A stretch of DNA of 64,000 nucleotides, taken from positions 62,001-126,000 of the forward strand of contig NZ_NERY01000003.1 in NCBI RefSeq assembly GCF_003063375.1, given 5' to 3'. A program made the position numbers and the translations under genes. Positions 17,186-25,385 of this stretch are shown piece after piece. Numbering within the stretch: position 1 is the first letter of the stretch; every line of letters starts with the position of its first letter. The notes below the pieces were generated by a model. That model saw nothing but the letters and a program-made list of their open reading frames with translations. It did no database searches and was not told the DNA's origin. The DNA comes from Limnohabitans sp. MMS-10A-178 (GTDB lineage: Bacteria; Pseudomonadota; Gammaproteobacteria; Burkholderiales; Burkholderiaceae_C).

Positions 17186-17986
17186 TTAAGTTGAACGCAC
17201 AGTTTTTTCTAGCGCTTGCGAAGCAGTGCGTGTGTCGCTGGCGGCAGCGCCCAAATAGGCTTCTTGAATGACAGATGAACGGGCCAGCAACTTGGATGAG
17301 CCATGCGCCACCAGCGCACCGCGCTCAATCACATAGCCGCGGTCGGCCACTGCCAAGGCTTTGCGTACGTTTTGCTCCACCATGAGCACGGTGGTGCCTT
17401 GGTCTGCAATGCGTCTGGTCATGGCCAGCAATTCATCCACCATGCGGGGCGCTAAACCCAGCGAAGGTTCGTCAAGCATGAGGAGGCGAGGGGCCGACAT
17501 CATGGCGCGTGCAATGGCCACCATTTGTTGTTCGCCACCGCTCATGGTGCCGGCCAATTGGGTGGCGCGTTCACGCAGTTTGGGAAAGTCTTGCAAAACC
17601 ATTTCCATGCGCTCTTGGCGGACGTTGGGTTTTTGCAGCCAACCACCCAGCTCGAGGTTTTCAAGCACGGTCATTTGCGGGAACAGCTGGCGACCCTCAG
17701 GCACCAAGGCCATGCCGGCTTTCACTATTTCGTGTGGTTTTTCGGGCAAGTCTTCGCCATCTAGCAGCACCTCGCCGCGCATGGGAATTTGGCCTGACAA
17801 GGCGCGCAGCAAAGTGGTTTTGCCTGCACCGTTGGGCCCCAAAATAACAGTAAGGCCAGGTAGCACATCGAAGTTGAGTTGGCGAATGACTTCAAACGGT
17901 CCATAGCCAGCGCTCAATCCGCGCACGCGCAATTGTGCTTTGCCAGAGCCACCCAACACAAACCCTTGAGGGCGATACCACATCAT
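17186..17986 (-). CDS. livF: Branched-chain amino acid-type ABC transporter ATPase
   Basis: 266 residues. Walker A GPNGAGKTT, the signature MSGGEQQMVAIARAMM and Walker B LLMLDEPSLGLAP are intact. ALVPEGRQLFPQMTVLENLELG is typical of LivF. There is an N-terminal extension of about 20 residues before the ABC core. It pairs with LivG to power uptake through LivH/LivM. It overlaps livG by four bases (17983-17986). Confidence 0.88.
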   Translation of the reverse strand: MMWYRPQGFVLGGSGKAQLRVRGLSAGYGPFEVIRQLNFDVLPGLTVILGPNGAGKTTLLRALSGQIPMRGEVLLDGEDLPEKPHEIVKAGMALVPEGRQLFPQMTVLENLELGGWLQKPNVRQERMEMVLQDFPKLRERATQLAGTMSGGEQQMVAIARAMMSAPRLLMLDEPSLGLAPRMVDELLAMTRRIADQGTTVLMVEQNVRKALAVADRGYVIERGALVAHGSSKLLARSSVIQEAYLGAAASDTRTASQALEKTVRST

Positions 17987-18777
17987 GTGAGACCCTCCGA
18001 ATCGTTCACCATTTCATCGCCCAAATAAGCTTCAATCACTTCTTTGTTGCGCACCACGTCCGATGGTTTGCCATCGGCAATCATCTTGCCTTGGTTGAGC
18101 ACTATCACGCGCTCAACATGCTTGAGCAACACTTTTACAGCGTGCTCAATCCAAATAACAGAGAGGTCTAACTCATCGCGCAAACGGCGAATGAGGCGCG
18201 CCATTTCTTCCACTTCAATTTCAGTCAGGCCGGCAGCCACTTCGTCTAAAAGCAAAATGCGAGGGCGTGTAGACAAGGCCATGCCAATTTCTAAAACGCG
18301 TTGCTGTGAAGGTGTAATGGCGCCCGCAGGCAAGTTTGCCAAATCTGACAAACCAATGACCGACAAAATGCTGGCGGTGTCGCGCAGTGCCCAAGGCACA
18401 TTTTTTTCTTCGCCCCAAAACACATACTTGCGTGGCCTGCGTCCGGCAAACATCAAGCCAAACCGAATGTTCTCGCTCACGGGCAAGTCGCTGAACACCC
18501 GCGGTGTTTGAAAAGTTCGGGCCAGGCCGCGCTTTGCAAACTGATGCGGCAATGCGCCTGTGAGAGATCGACCATCTACTTTGAGTTGACCCGAAGTGAG
18601 AGGAGTGACGCCTGAGATAGCGTTGAAAAAAGTGGTTTTGCCAGCGCCGTTGGGCCCCATGATGCCCACCAGTTCGCCAGCCGCAATGTTCATGCTGACA
18701 GCATCAACAGCAGTTAAGCCGCCAAAGCGCACCGTCACATCTTTCGCTTGAAGCAAATAGTTTTCAGAGGCCGACAA
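17983..18777 (-). CDS. livG: Branched-chain amino acid-type ABC transporter ATPase
   Basis: 264 residues. Walker A GPNGAGKTTFFNAISG is intact. The ABC signature is variant: ITPSQQRVLEIG where LSGGQ would stand, and Walker B reads LLLDEVAAGL with Val after the catalytic Glu. Such variants occur in Liv-like transporters for non-amino-acid substrates, so I do not read this as inactivation. The start is TTG at 18777, overlapping the livM end by 14 bases; no ATG is available nearby. Confidence 0.85.
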   Translation of the reverse strand: MSASENYLLQAKDVTVRFGGLTAVDAVSMNIAAGELVGIMGPNGAGKTTFFNAISGVTPLTSGQLKVDGRSLTGALPHQFAKRGLARTFQTPRVFSDLPVSENIRFGLMFAGRRPRKYVFWGEEKNVPWALRDTASILSVIGLSDLANLPAGAITPSQQRVLEIGMALSTRPRILLLDEVAAGLTEIEVEEMARLIRRLRDELDLSVIWIEHAVKVLLKHVERVIVLNQGKMIADGKPSDVVRNKEVIEAYLGDEMVNDSEGLT

Positions 18778-19786
18778 TTCGTCTCTCCTTGGCGCGTTGC
18801 TTGTCGCGTGCTTTGTCGCCGCTCCATTCGTAGCGTGTGTCCTTGTACCACTGACGCATGTCTTGGTACCAGTCTTTGAAGGTTTGCCAACGCATGGAGG
18901 CCAAGCCGCCCGGCAAATACAACACGCTCAAAATGAGCAAGAGACCCAAAGTCATCATGTAAATTTGCGGTGCTTGCAAACGCAGTGTTTCGGCCAAGAT
19001 ACTGAACACAATGGCTGCAATGAGAGGGCCCCACAAAGTCATGGCGCCGCCAATGAGTGCAATGAGCACTGTTTGAAAACCAATGAACGGATTGAACGCA
19101 GTGTGCGGGTCGATGTAGGTCCAGCGCACAGCCATGGCAGCGCCCACGCCACCCGCTACGGCGGCTGTAAATGCAAAGCCTGCCACCTTCACCCAGCGCG
19201 TGTTCACGCCCAAGGTTTGCGCGCGTTGCTCATCGCCGCCAATGCCCAACAAGGCCAAGCCAAAACGTGTGCGGCGCAAGCCAATAGAAAGTGCAACCGT
19301 AATAACTGCCAGCAGCAACACCGTATGATAAATGGTGCTCATCTCGGGCACTGTGGATAGCACACGGCCCACGGTGCCATGCACAGATTTTTCGTAGTAG
19401 CTAATGGCGTGTCTGATCAGTTCGGCCATGCCAAATGTGAGCACTGCAAAGTAGGTGCCGCGCAAATGCAAAACGGCCAATCCCATCACAACGGCTACGG
19501 CTGCAGCAATGCCAGAGCCCAATGCAATGGCACTGGCCCACGGCATGGTGTCTAAGTTCATGGCAGTGGTGTAAGCACCCAAGCCAAAAAATGCCGATGT
19601 GGCCAAAGACAAGTAGCGCGAGCTGCCGCAAAAAAAGCCCCAGCTGGTAGACAGCGCCACGTACATCAAGCACGTAAGCGCCATGGAGACCACAAACTCA
19701 TTGCCATAACTGGGCAAGGCCAGAGCCCAGCCGGTTAGGCCAAAGAGCACCAAAACATCTCGCCAAAGGTTTGCGTTGGAATTCAT
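18764..19786 (-). CDS. livM: Branched-chain amino acid-type ABC transporter permease
   Basis: 340 residues, strongly hydrophobic with about eight to ten membrane segments. The cytoplasmic loop LRRTRFGLALLGIGGDEQRAQTLGVNT is the LivM EAA-like coupling motif. The C-terminal tail is charged (about 30 residues of K/R/D/E). It forms the permease heterodimer with LivH. Overlaps livH by four bases and livG by 14. Confidence 0.88.
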   Translation of the reverse strand: MNSNANLWRDVLVLFGLTGWALALPSYGNEFVVSMALTCLMYVALSTSWGFFCGSSRYLSLATSAFFGLGAYTTAMNLDTMPWASAIALGSGIAAAVAVVMGLAVLHLRGTYFAVLTFGMAELIRHAISYYEKSVHGTVGRVLSTVPEMSTIYHTVLLLAVITVALSIGLRRTRFGLALLGIGGDEQRAQTLGVNTRWVKVAGFAFTAAVAGGVGAAMAVRWTYIDPHTAFNPFIGFQTVLIALIGGAMTLWGPLIAAIVFSILAETLRLQAPQIYMMTLGLLLILSVLYLPGGLASMRWQTFKDWYQDMRQWYKDTRYEWSGDKARDKQRAKERRIVGL

Positions 19787-20658
19787 TTTGTAAACAAGCC
19801 TTTAGGACGCAACAACAACACGCCAATGAACACCACATACGACAGCAGCGCTTTGAGTGAGGGATTGGTAAAGTGCATGCCAAAGGCCTCGATCACACCC
19901 AGCATCAAGCCGCCAGCCAATGCGCCGCCCATGCTGCCAAAGCCGCCAAGGGTAATCACAATCAAAGCCGTGACCGTGTAAGGCTCGCCCATGGCAGGCG
20001 AGATGGTGTAGGCCATGGACAACAAGCAACCGGCCAAACCCGAAAGCCCAAGGCCAATGCCAAACATGAGGGGGTGCAAGGTGCGCGTGTTAATGCCCAC
20101 CAATTGCGCACCCACTTGAGATTGCATGAGTGCACGCACACCTTTGCCCAGCAAAGTTTTGCGCAACAACACCATCAAGCCCAAACTGAAAATCAAGGCC
20201 ATGGCAAACACCAGCAATTTGTTGCCAGCAAATTGCGCACCGCCCATGACCACCGGCTCTGCCATGTAGTCATAGCCCCGAAGCTCGCCGCCCCAAATGG
20301 AGGAGACCAAGTTTTGGATGAGGAACATCAAGCCAAAAGCCACCATCAAGCCTCGCGCCTCGAAGATGTCGATGTTGGGTGAGGTTGCCGTGAGGCGCCT
20401 AAAGCACAGCCAATGAATGGCCAAGCCCAGACCCATGAGGACCACAAAAGAAACGGGAATCATCAGGAGCGGCGAAATTCCGAAGCTGGTTTGCACCATC
20501 CAGGTGAGGTAGGCACCCAGCATCAAGAATTCGCCATGCGCAATGTTCAGAATGCGCATCAGGCCGTATTGCAAATTCAGCCCTAGCGCAACCAACGCAT
20601 AAATGCCGCCTGTGATGAGCCCGCTGACGATCAGCTCAAGCCAAGCGGTAGCAGACAC
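19783..20658 (-). CDS. livH: Branched-chain amino acid-type ABC transporter permease
   Basis: 291 residues with about eight membrane segments. GGIYALVALGLNLQYGLMRILNIAHGEFLMLGAY at the N-terminus is the hallmark of LivH, and the coupling loop carries ALMQSQVGAQLVGIN. Begins three bases after the receptor gene stop and overlaps livM by four, so the order is receptor-livH-livM-livG-livF-aldehyde dehydrogenase in one operon. Confidence 0.9.
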   Translation of the reverse strand: MSATAWLELIVSGLITGGIYALVALGLNLQYGLMRILNIAHGEFLMLGAYLTWMVQTSFGISPLLMIPVSFVVLMGLGLAIHWLCFRRLTATSPNIDIFEARGLMVAFGLMFLIQNLVSSIWGGELRGYDYMAEPVVMGGAQFAGNKLLVFAMALIFSLGLMVLLRKTLLGKGVRALMQSQVGAQLVGINTRTLHPLMFGIGLGLSGLAGCLLSMAYTISPAMGEPYTVTALIVITLGGFGSMGGALAGGLMLGVIEAFGMHFTNPSLKALLSYVVFIGVLLLRPKGLFTK

Positions 20659-20661
20659 AAA

Positions 20662-21852
20662 TCATTTCCAAGCAGGTTTGTTGGGATTGATTTTGGCAGT
20701 GGCCAACTTGGTGGGCCAGACTACTTCAAACTCACCGTTTTGCCATTGGCTCACAGTGCCGGGTGTGGCAATGTTTTCGCTGCCAGAAAACTTCACATCG
20801 CCAATGATGGTTTTGTGGTTGGTGTTGGCAATGTAGTCGCGTAAAGCTTTGCGGTCTAAACCCACTTGCTTCACACCAGCAGTCAAGATTTCCAAGCCTG
20901 CCCATGTGTGGCCGCTGGCCCAGCGATCGGGTTCTTTGCCAGGAAACTTTTTCACGTGTGCATCAAAGTAAGCCTTGGCGCCAGGGCTGGTTTTGGCGTT
21001 CCATGAGCCCATGCCCATCACGCCTTCGGCGCCGGCGGGGGTCATGACGTTGCGGTACAGCTGGAAGGCGGTGCCTACAGAAGCGTAGAAGAACTTGGGA
21101 TTGAAGCCCACTTCTTTGGCCTGACGGCTGGCCAAAATGGTGTCGGGTGGGTAAGTGAAGCCCACAAATGCGTCTGGGTTTTTGTCCTTGATGGCACGCA
21201 ACACAGGCGACAAATCTTTCACGCCGCTGGGGTAGCTTTTCTCTTCAATCATCTGAATGCCACTGCCTTGGAGCGCAACTTTGAGGGCTGCGTAGTTTTC
21301 CAAACCAAACAAGTCGTCAACATAAATACAGGCGATGGTTTTAACGCCATTGGCCTTGAACATGTCAACCAAAGCATTGGTCATGGGCTGGGGTTGTTGC
21401 AACAGCAAGAAGAAGTAGGGCAGCTTCATCTCGATCAATTTTTTGCTGAGCGCCGTGGGGGCTAAAAATGGATAGCCAAAACGGTTGGCCAAGGGGGCCA
21501 CCGCAAAGTTGGCATTGCTGCCCCAAGGTGGCAAGACCAAGTCGACCTTGTCGGAGCCCATGAGTTTTTCGTAGGTGCGAACGCAGGTTTCCACGTCGCT
21601 GCGGTCGTCGGAGCTGATGAGCTCAATGGGGCGCTTCACGCCTTTGACATCCAAACCGCCTGCGGCATTGACTTGATCTGCCCACAAAAGGTAGTTTGGC
21701 TCTTGGCTCACTTGCGCGCCGCCAGTCCATGGGCCGGTGCGGGCCATGGCATAACCAATGCGCACGGGCTTGGGCTGAGCGTGAATGGCGGGGGCAAGGC
21801 TGGCAACGCCAAGCGCGGCAGCGCCTTGAAGTACTTGTCGACGTGAAGTCAT
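20662..21852 (-). CDS. Liv-type ABC transporter periplasmic substrate-binding protein
   Basis: 396 residues from ATG 21852, which has an AGGAG site nine bases upstream; a 14-residue longer in-frame extension lacks support. A twin-arginine-like leader (SRRQVLQGAAALG) ending at AIHAQ predicts export. The Peripla_BP_6 fold is recognisable from GYAMARTGPWTGGAQ and the DDRSDVETCVRTYEKL segment. The ligand is unknown; the linked aldehyde dehydrogenase and the receptor subtype suggest an aromatic or other organic acid rather than leucine. Confidence 0.85.
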   Translation of the reverse strand: MTSRRQVLQGAAALGVASLAPAIHAQPKPVRIGYAMARTGPWTGGAQVSQEPNYLLWADQVNAAGGLDVKGVKRPIELISSDDRSDVETCVRTYEKLMGSDKVDLVLPPWGSNANFAVAPLANRFGYPFLAPTALSKKLIEMKLPYFFLLLQQPQPMTNALVDMFKANGVKTIACIYVDDLFGLENYAALKVALQGSGIQMIEEKSYPSGVKDLSPVLRAIKDKNPDAFVGFTYPPDTILASRQAKEVGFNPKFFYASVGTAFQLYRNVMTPAGAEGVMGMGSWNAKTSPGAKAYFDAHVKKFPGKEPDRWASGHTWAGLEILTAGVKQVGLDRKALRDYIANTNHKTIIGDVKFSGSENIATPGTVSQWQNGEFEVVWPTKLATAKINPNKPAWK

Positions 21853-21912
21853 GGGGAGTCTCCTGAAGGTATTTTTAGCCCTGTATGCTACCAACTTTGA
21901 AAAACCCTTGCC

Positions 21913-21951
21913 AATAATTGGGGTCAGATCATTGATCTGACCCCAATTATT
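21913..21951. repeat. Palindromic repeat, copy C (collapsed: 19-bp arms, one-base loop)
   Basis: Arms 21913-21931 and 21933-21951 are a perfect inverted repeat containing GGGGTCAGATCA. The AACATTAATTT inner arm and the 31-base loop of the full element are missing. The right arm supplies the stop codon of the thermonuclease gene (TTA at 21947-21949 on the + strand). Confidence 0.9.
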
Positions 21952-22423
21952 TTGTTTGTTTCCTGAACTCCCAAGGCGGTGTGGAGTTTTGGTCTTTCCA
22001 GATGCCTAAGGCTTGGGCTTTTGCTGCAAGTTCTGCTTGCTGGTAATAAATACGGTCTTGTTTTGGCTGCTCAGACTCGAACTGCTTGTAGTGCCAAGCC
22101 ATGCCAAGCTTGATTTGCTCAAGGCAAATGTCAGTGCCATTGACAGTTACCTTGCCCACCGTTCTGCCATTTTTGTCTTTTTTCTGAAACTCGACGGTGG
22201 CTTGCTTGTTGTGAGCAAGTCGGTACAAAGACTGTTTTGACTTTTGGCCAAATGCTTGAGCCTTCTCTGGCGCGTCAATGCCTTGCAGGCGAATTTTGTG
22301 CTCGTCCAAAATAGTCAAACTGTCGCCATCGGCCACGCCCACCACTTTTCCTTGCAGCGTGCCTGCTTCGATGGCGCAACTGAACAGTAGAAAAAAAGTG
22401 GCAATTAACTTGTTGATGAGCAC
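21947..22423 (-). CDS. Small exported thermonuclease (SNase-like)
   Basis: 158 residues from GTG 22423; an open TTG at 22462 lies inside repeat copy D and is less likely. Residues 1-20 form a signal peptide (INKLIATFFLLFSCAIEAG). The SNase OB-fold follows: VADGDSLTI, RLQGIDAPE with catalytic Arg, and GRTVGKV with the second Arg, ending in IKLGMAWHYK and LGIWKD. It should be a secreted or periplasmic Ca-dependent nuclease of low specificity. Repeat copies flank it on both sides, and copy C provides its stop codon. Confidence 0.82.
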   Translation of the reverse strand: MLINKLIATFFLLFSCAIEAGTLQGKVVGVADGDSLTILDEHKIRLQGIDAPEKAQAFGQKSKQSLYRLAHNKQATVEFQKKDKNGRTVGKVTVNGTDICLEQIKLGMAWHYKQFESEQPKQDRIYYQQAELAAKAQALGIWKDQNSTPPWEFRKQTK

Positions 22424-22447
22424 TGCATTGACGTTGTTGTAAATGAG

Positions 22448-22590
22448 AATAATTGGGGTCAAATAATTGGGGTCAGATCAACATTAATTTTTTGTGATTC
22501 AAAGCGATCTGTGCGCCAAGTAAATTAATGTTGATCTGACCCCAATTATTTGACCCCAATTATTTTGACCCCATTTATTTGTCCCCAATT
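22448..22590. repeat. Palindromic repeat, copy D (43-bp perfect arms plus extra units)
   Basis: Arms 22448-22490 and 22522-22564 are perfect inverted repeats, the longest in this family here. The 31-base loop (22491-22521) is oriented as in copy B. The right side continues with GACCCC units at 22538, 22552 and 22567 and a GTCCCC variant at 22581, at 14-, 15- and 14-base steps. It ends five bases from the stop of the lipoprotein gene. Confidence 0.93.
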
Positions 22591-22595
22591 ATGAT

Positions 22596-22943
22596 TCAAC
22601 TGGGGATGTATGTCACAGGGACGCAAGTGATACTGAGATTGACCATGGCGCCAGTGCCATTGCCATTGAGAACTGTGCAAATTTGGCTTGTGGGCTGAGT
22701 GAGAACTGTGACTGAATAGCTTTCTTGATCTGAAACGGGCGTGGCGAAACTAAAGTTGCCATTGACCGACAAAAGGGTTGTGTTGGCGTCGTTGTTTTGC
22801 AAAACAAGTTCATTGCCAATGCTGAGGCCCATGACTGTGCCAGAAATGGGGCCTGCCTGACGGGGCTCCGAATTTGAGTTGTCGCCACAAGCTACCAAGA
22901 ATGTGAGCGATGCGATTGCAAGCGAAATTTTGATGGCGTTCAT
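22596..22943 (-). CDS. Small secreted lipoprotein of unknown function
   Basis: 115 residues from ATG 22943, which places a lipobox (FLVAC) at the end of a clear hydrophobic signal sequence; the +2 residue is Gly, favouring outer-membrane sorting. An upstream in-frame ATG (22997) would put 18 polar residues before the signal. The mature part has one module of the form GTVMGL...LVLQNN...LSVNGNFSF...Y-VTV...QP-SQICTV-NG-GTG, a pattern I have seen repeated in larger Burkholderiales surface proteins. Two cysteines remain besides the lipid-bearing one and may form a disulfide. No function can be assigned. Its stop is adjacent to repeat copy D. Confidence 0.72.
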   Translation of the reverse strand: MNAIKISLAIASLTFLVACGDNSNSEPRQAGPISGTVMGLSIGNELVLQNNDANTTLLSVNGNFSFATPVSDQESYSVTVLTQPTSQICTVLNGNGTGAMVNLSITCVPVTYIPS

Positions 22944-23093
22944 GTGTTCTTTCAAGGTGACTGACAAGTTGTTGATGTGAGATTCGATGCTATCCACGCA
23001 TGCTCAACAGGTGCTTGCTTTTGCTTTCAGACCACCCGATTTCAGAAACTACTAGAATGCTTGCCATTCCTCTAAGGGCCTTGAGCTTGGACA

Positions 23094-25268
23094 ATGAACC
23101 ATTCTTCTACTAACAATTCCACCAATCCTTGGAGTTTTCTCCCTTTTGCGCTCACCATCTTCACCAGCGCATTTTTGTTGTTTCAAGTTCAACCGCTCAT
23201 CAGCAAGCAAATCCTGCCTTGGTTTGGTGGCAGTCCTGCGGTTTGGACAACGGCCATGCTGTTTTTCCAATCCTTGTTGTGTTTGGGATATTTCTATGCG
23301 CACGCCTTGGCCAGTTTGTCGTCTCGCAAAACCCAGGCGCGCATTCACGTTGCGGTGTTGATCTTGGCGGCGCTGTTGGCCTCTAGGGTGCTGCCTGGGG
23401 TCGATATGCGGCCCGATTCTCCCGACTTACCGGTGCTTCAGGTCTTGCAAATTTTGGGGCTCAGTGTGGGTTTGCCTTACTTTTGTTTGGCAACCACAGG
23501 CCCCTTGGTGCAGCATTGGTTTACCAACACGGCGCACGCGCAATCTGTTTTCCGTTTGTACGCTTTGTCCAACGTGGGCTCGTTTTTGGCGCTGCTTTCA
23601 TTTCCCTATGTGCTCGAGCCTTGGCTAGAACAGCAGCAAATGGGCCAGTTGTGGACCATCGGCTTTTGGGTCTTTGCCTTGCTGTGTTTGCCAGTGGCTT
23701 TGGGCGCTTGGCAAAACAAACCAGAAACTGCCAATGCGGCCGTTCAACTTGGTCCCAAAACCAAGCTGCCCTTGGCGCAGCGTTTGTCATGGATTGCACT
23801 GCCTGCGTTGGCCTCTTTGGTGTTCATTGCAGCCACCGATCAAATTAGCCATGACGTTGCGCCCGAGCCCCGGCTTTGGATTTCAACGCTCGGTTTGTAC
23901 TTGGTAACCTTCATTCTCACCTTCGATCACCCGCGCTGGTATCGCCCCAGGCTGTTTGGCGCGCTCACTTTGGTGTTGCTCTTGGTCACTGCGGGTATGA
24001 GTGACATTCCGCGTTGGCTTGGCTTTGAGTGGGACTACGGTGTTAATGATGTGCGTTGGTCGCACTATGCTTTGTTGTTTGTGGTGTGCATGCTGTGCCA
24101 TGGCGAGTTGTATCGCCGCCGACCAACCGACACGCGCTGGCTCACAGAGTTTTATCTTTGCATGTCGATAGGCGGTGCATTTGGCGGCTTGTTTGTCACG
24201 CTGGTGGCCACCCAATATTTTGACGATTACCACGAGTGGTTAATGGCCTTGGTGCTGGTTGCTTTGTTGGCCAGCCATGTTTTGTTTCGCTCTTCTTTGC
24301 CACTTGCCGGTTTGGCTGGGCGTGCCATGCGCCTTGGCGGCGTGGCTACAGCCACAGGCATGGTGGTTTTGTTGGTGGCCATGCAGAACCCGTGGTCTTG
24401 GCGAGATATTGACAGCGAAGATCGCACTGAAATTTTGTTAGACCAAGAACGCAATTTCTATGGCACGGTGTCTGTCAAGGAGCGGCTTTTCAAGGCTGAG
24501 CCAGAATTGAACGACAGGGTGTTCTTCAGTGGCAACGTGACCCACGGCCAGCAGTTTTTGTCCGACAAACTTCGCCATGTGCCCACCACCTATTACGGCC
24601 GCGACAGCGGTATTGGCGACACGCTTTTGTGGGCCATGCAGCAAAAACCCAATTTGTCTGTTGCTCTCATTGGACTGGGTGCCGGCACCTTGGCCAACTA
24701 TGCGCGTGAGGCCGATGCCTATGATTTTTATGAAATCAATCCAGCAGCCGTGCGGTTTGCGCAAGAGTGGTTTGACAATTTGAAATCGTGCAAAGCCAAA
24801 GAACAAAATATCTTGTTGGGTGATGCACGTCTTCGCATGGCGCAGTTGCCCAAGGACAAGCAGTATGACGTCATTGTGCTGGATGCCTTCACGGGTGGCT
24901 CGGTGCCCATTCATTTGCTCACGCGCGAGGCATTTCAAATTTACGCCAATCACCTCAAGCCCGATGGCTACATTGCCATCAACATCACCAATGCGTATTT
25001 GAATTTGTATCCTATTGTGAAGGCGCAGTCGGAGGTGTTGGGCATGACGTACCGCCATAAATTTCAAATGGCTGATGACGTGCGAAACATTCGCCGCAAT
25101 TTGCACTTCGTGATGACAAACGACCAGGCTTACCTTAAAGCCCACCCCTCAATCAGCCGTGATGTTTTAGACGAAGCAGGTCGCAAGATTGGCACCGACC
25201 CCCAAGACCAAACCGGTTTGCGCCTCTGGACCGACCAGTTCAGCAGCATTGCGCCTATCGTGAAATAA
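23094..25268 (+). CDS. Membrane-fused spermidine synthase-like protein
   Basis: 724 residues. The first 430 or so are hydrophobic with about ten predicted membrane segments, starting FALTIFTSAFLLFQVQPLISKQILPWFGG, a signature of fused MFS/spermidine-synthase proteins. The C-terminal 230 residues are a SpeE-like Rossmann domain: VALIGLGAGTLANYA (SAM-type glycine loop), YDFYEINP (acidic ribose ligand), LGDARLRM and VLDAFTGGSVPIHLLT. The aminopropyltransferase aspartate of true SpeE is in the VLDAF region, but activity is not assured. The role of these fusions is not established. Its 3' end is followed directly by repeat copy E. Confidence 0.8.
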   Translation: MNHSSTNNSTNPWSFLPFALTIFTSAFLLFQVQPLISKQILPWFGGSPAVWTTAMLFFQSLLCLGYFYAHALASLSSRKTQARIHVAVLILAALLASRVLPGVDMRPDSPDLPVLQVLQILGLSVGLPYFCLATTGPLVQHWFTNTAHAQSVFRLYALSNVGSFLALLSFPYVLEPWLEQQQMGQLWTIGFWVFALLCLPVALGAWQNKPETANAAVQLGPKTKLPLAQRLSWIALPALASLVFIAATDQISHDVAPEPRLWISTLGLYLVTFILTFDHPRWYRPRLFGALTLVLLLVTAGMSDIPRWLGFEWDYGVNDVRWSHYALLFVVCMLCHGELYRRRPTDTRWLTEFYLCMSIGGAFGGLFVTLVATQYFDDYHEWLMALVLVALLASHVLFRSSLPLAGLAGRAMRLGGVATATGMVVLLVAMQNPWSWRDIDSEDRTEILLDQERNFYGTVSVKERLFKAEPELNDRVFFSGNVTHGQQFLSDKLRHVPTTYYGRDSGIGDTLLWAMQQKPNLSVALIGLGAGTLANYAREADAYDFYEINPAAVRFAQEWFDNLKSCKAKEQNILLGDARLRMAQLPKDKQYDVIVLDAFTGGSVPIHLLTREAFQIYANHLKPDGYIAINITNAYLNLYPIVKAQSEVLGMTYRHKFQMADDVRNIRRNLHFVMTNDQAYLKAHPSISRDVLDEAGRKIGTDPQDQTGLRLWTDQFSSIAPIVK

Positions 25269-25274
25269 ATAATT

Positions 25275-25385
25275 GGGGTCGATTAATTGGGGTCAAATAA
25301 ATGGGGTCAGATCAACATTAATTTACTAAGCGCATAGATCGCTGTGAATCACAAAAAATTAATGTTGATCTGACCCCATTTATTT
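25275..25385. repeat. Palindromic repeat, copy E with extra units on the left
   Basis: Perfect 30-bp arms at 25295-25324 and 25356-25385 flank a 31-base loop in the copy A orientation. GGGGTC units occur at 25275, 25289 and 25303 on the left, 14 bases apart; the right has a single GACCCC. It begins just after the stop of the spermidine-synthase-like gene, and its right edge abuts truncated coding sequence. Confidence 0.93.

Noticed and set aside
17983-18777. livG as a degenerate, inactive ATPase
   Set aside because: Walker A and the catalytic Glu are intact; the variant signature occurs in working relatives.
22424-22462. Thermonuclease start at TTG 22462 inside repeat copy D
   Set aside because: The added 13 residues are translated repeat sequence and would displace the signal peptide from the N-terminus.
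12468-25385. Palindromic repeats as integron attC sites
   Set aside because: No GTTRRRY core sites or integrase; arms are perfect palindromes, unlike attC, and genes lie in both orientations.
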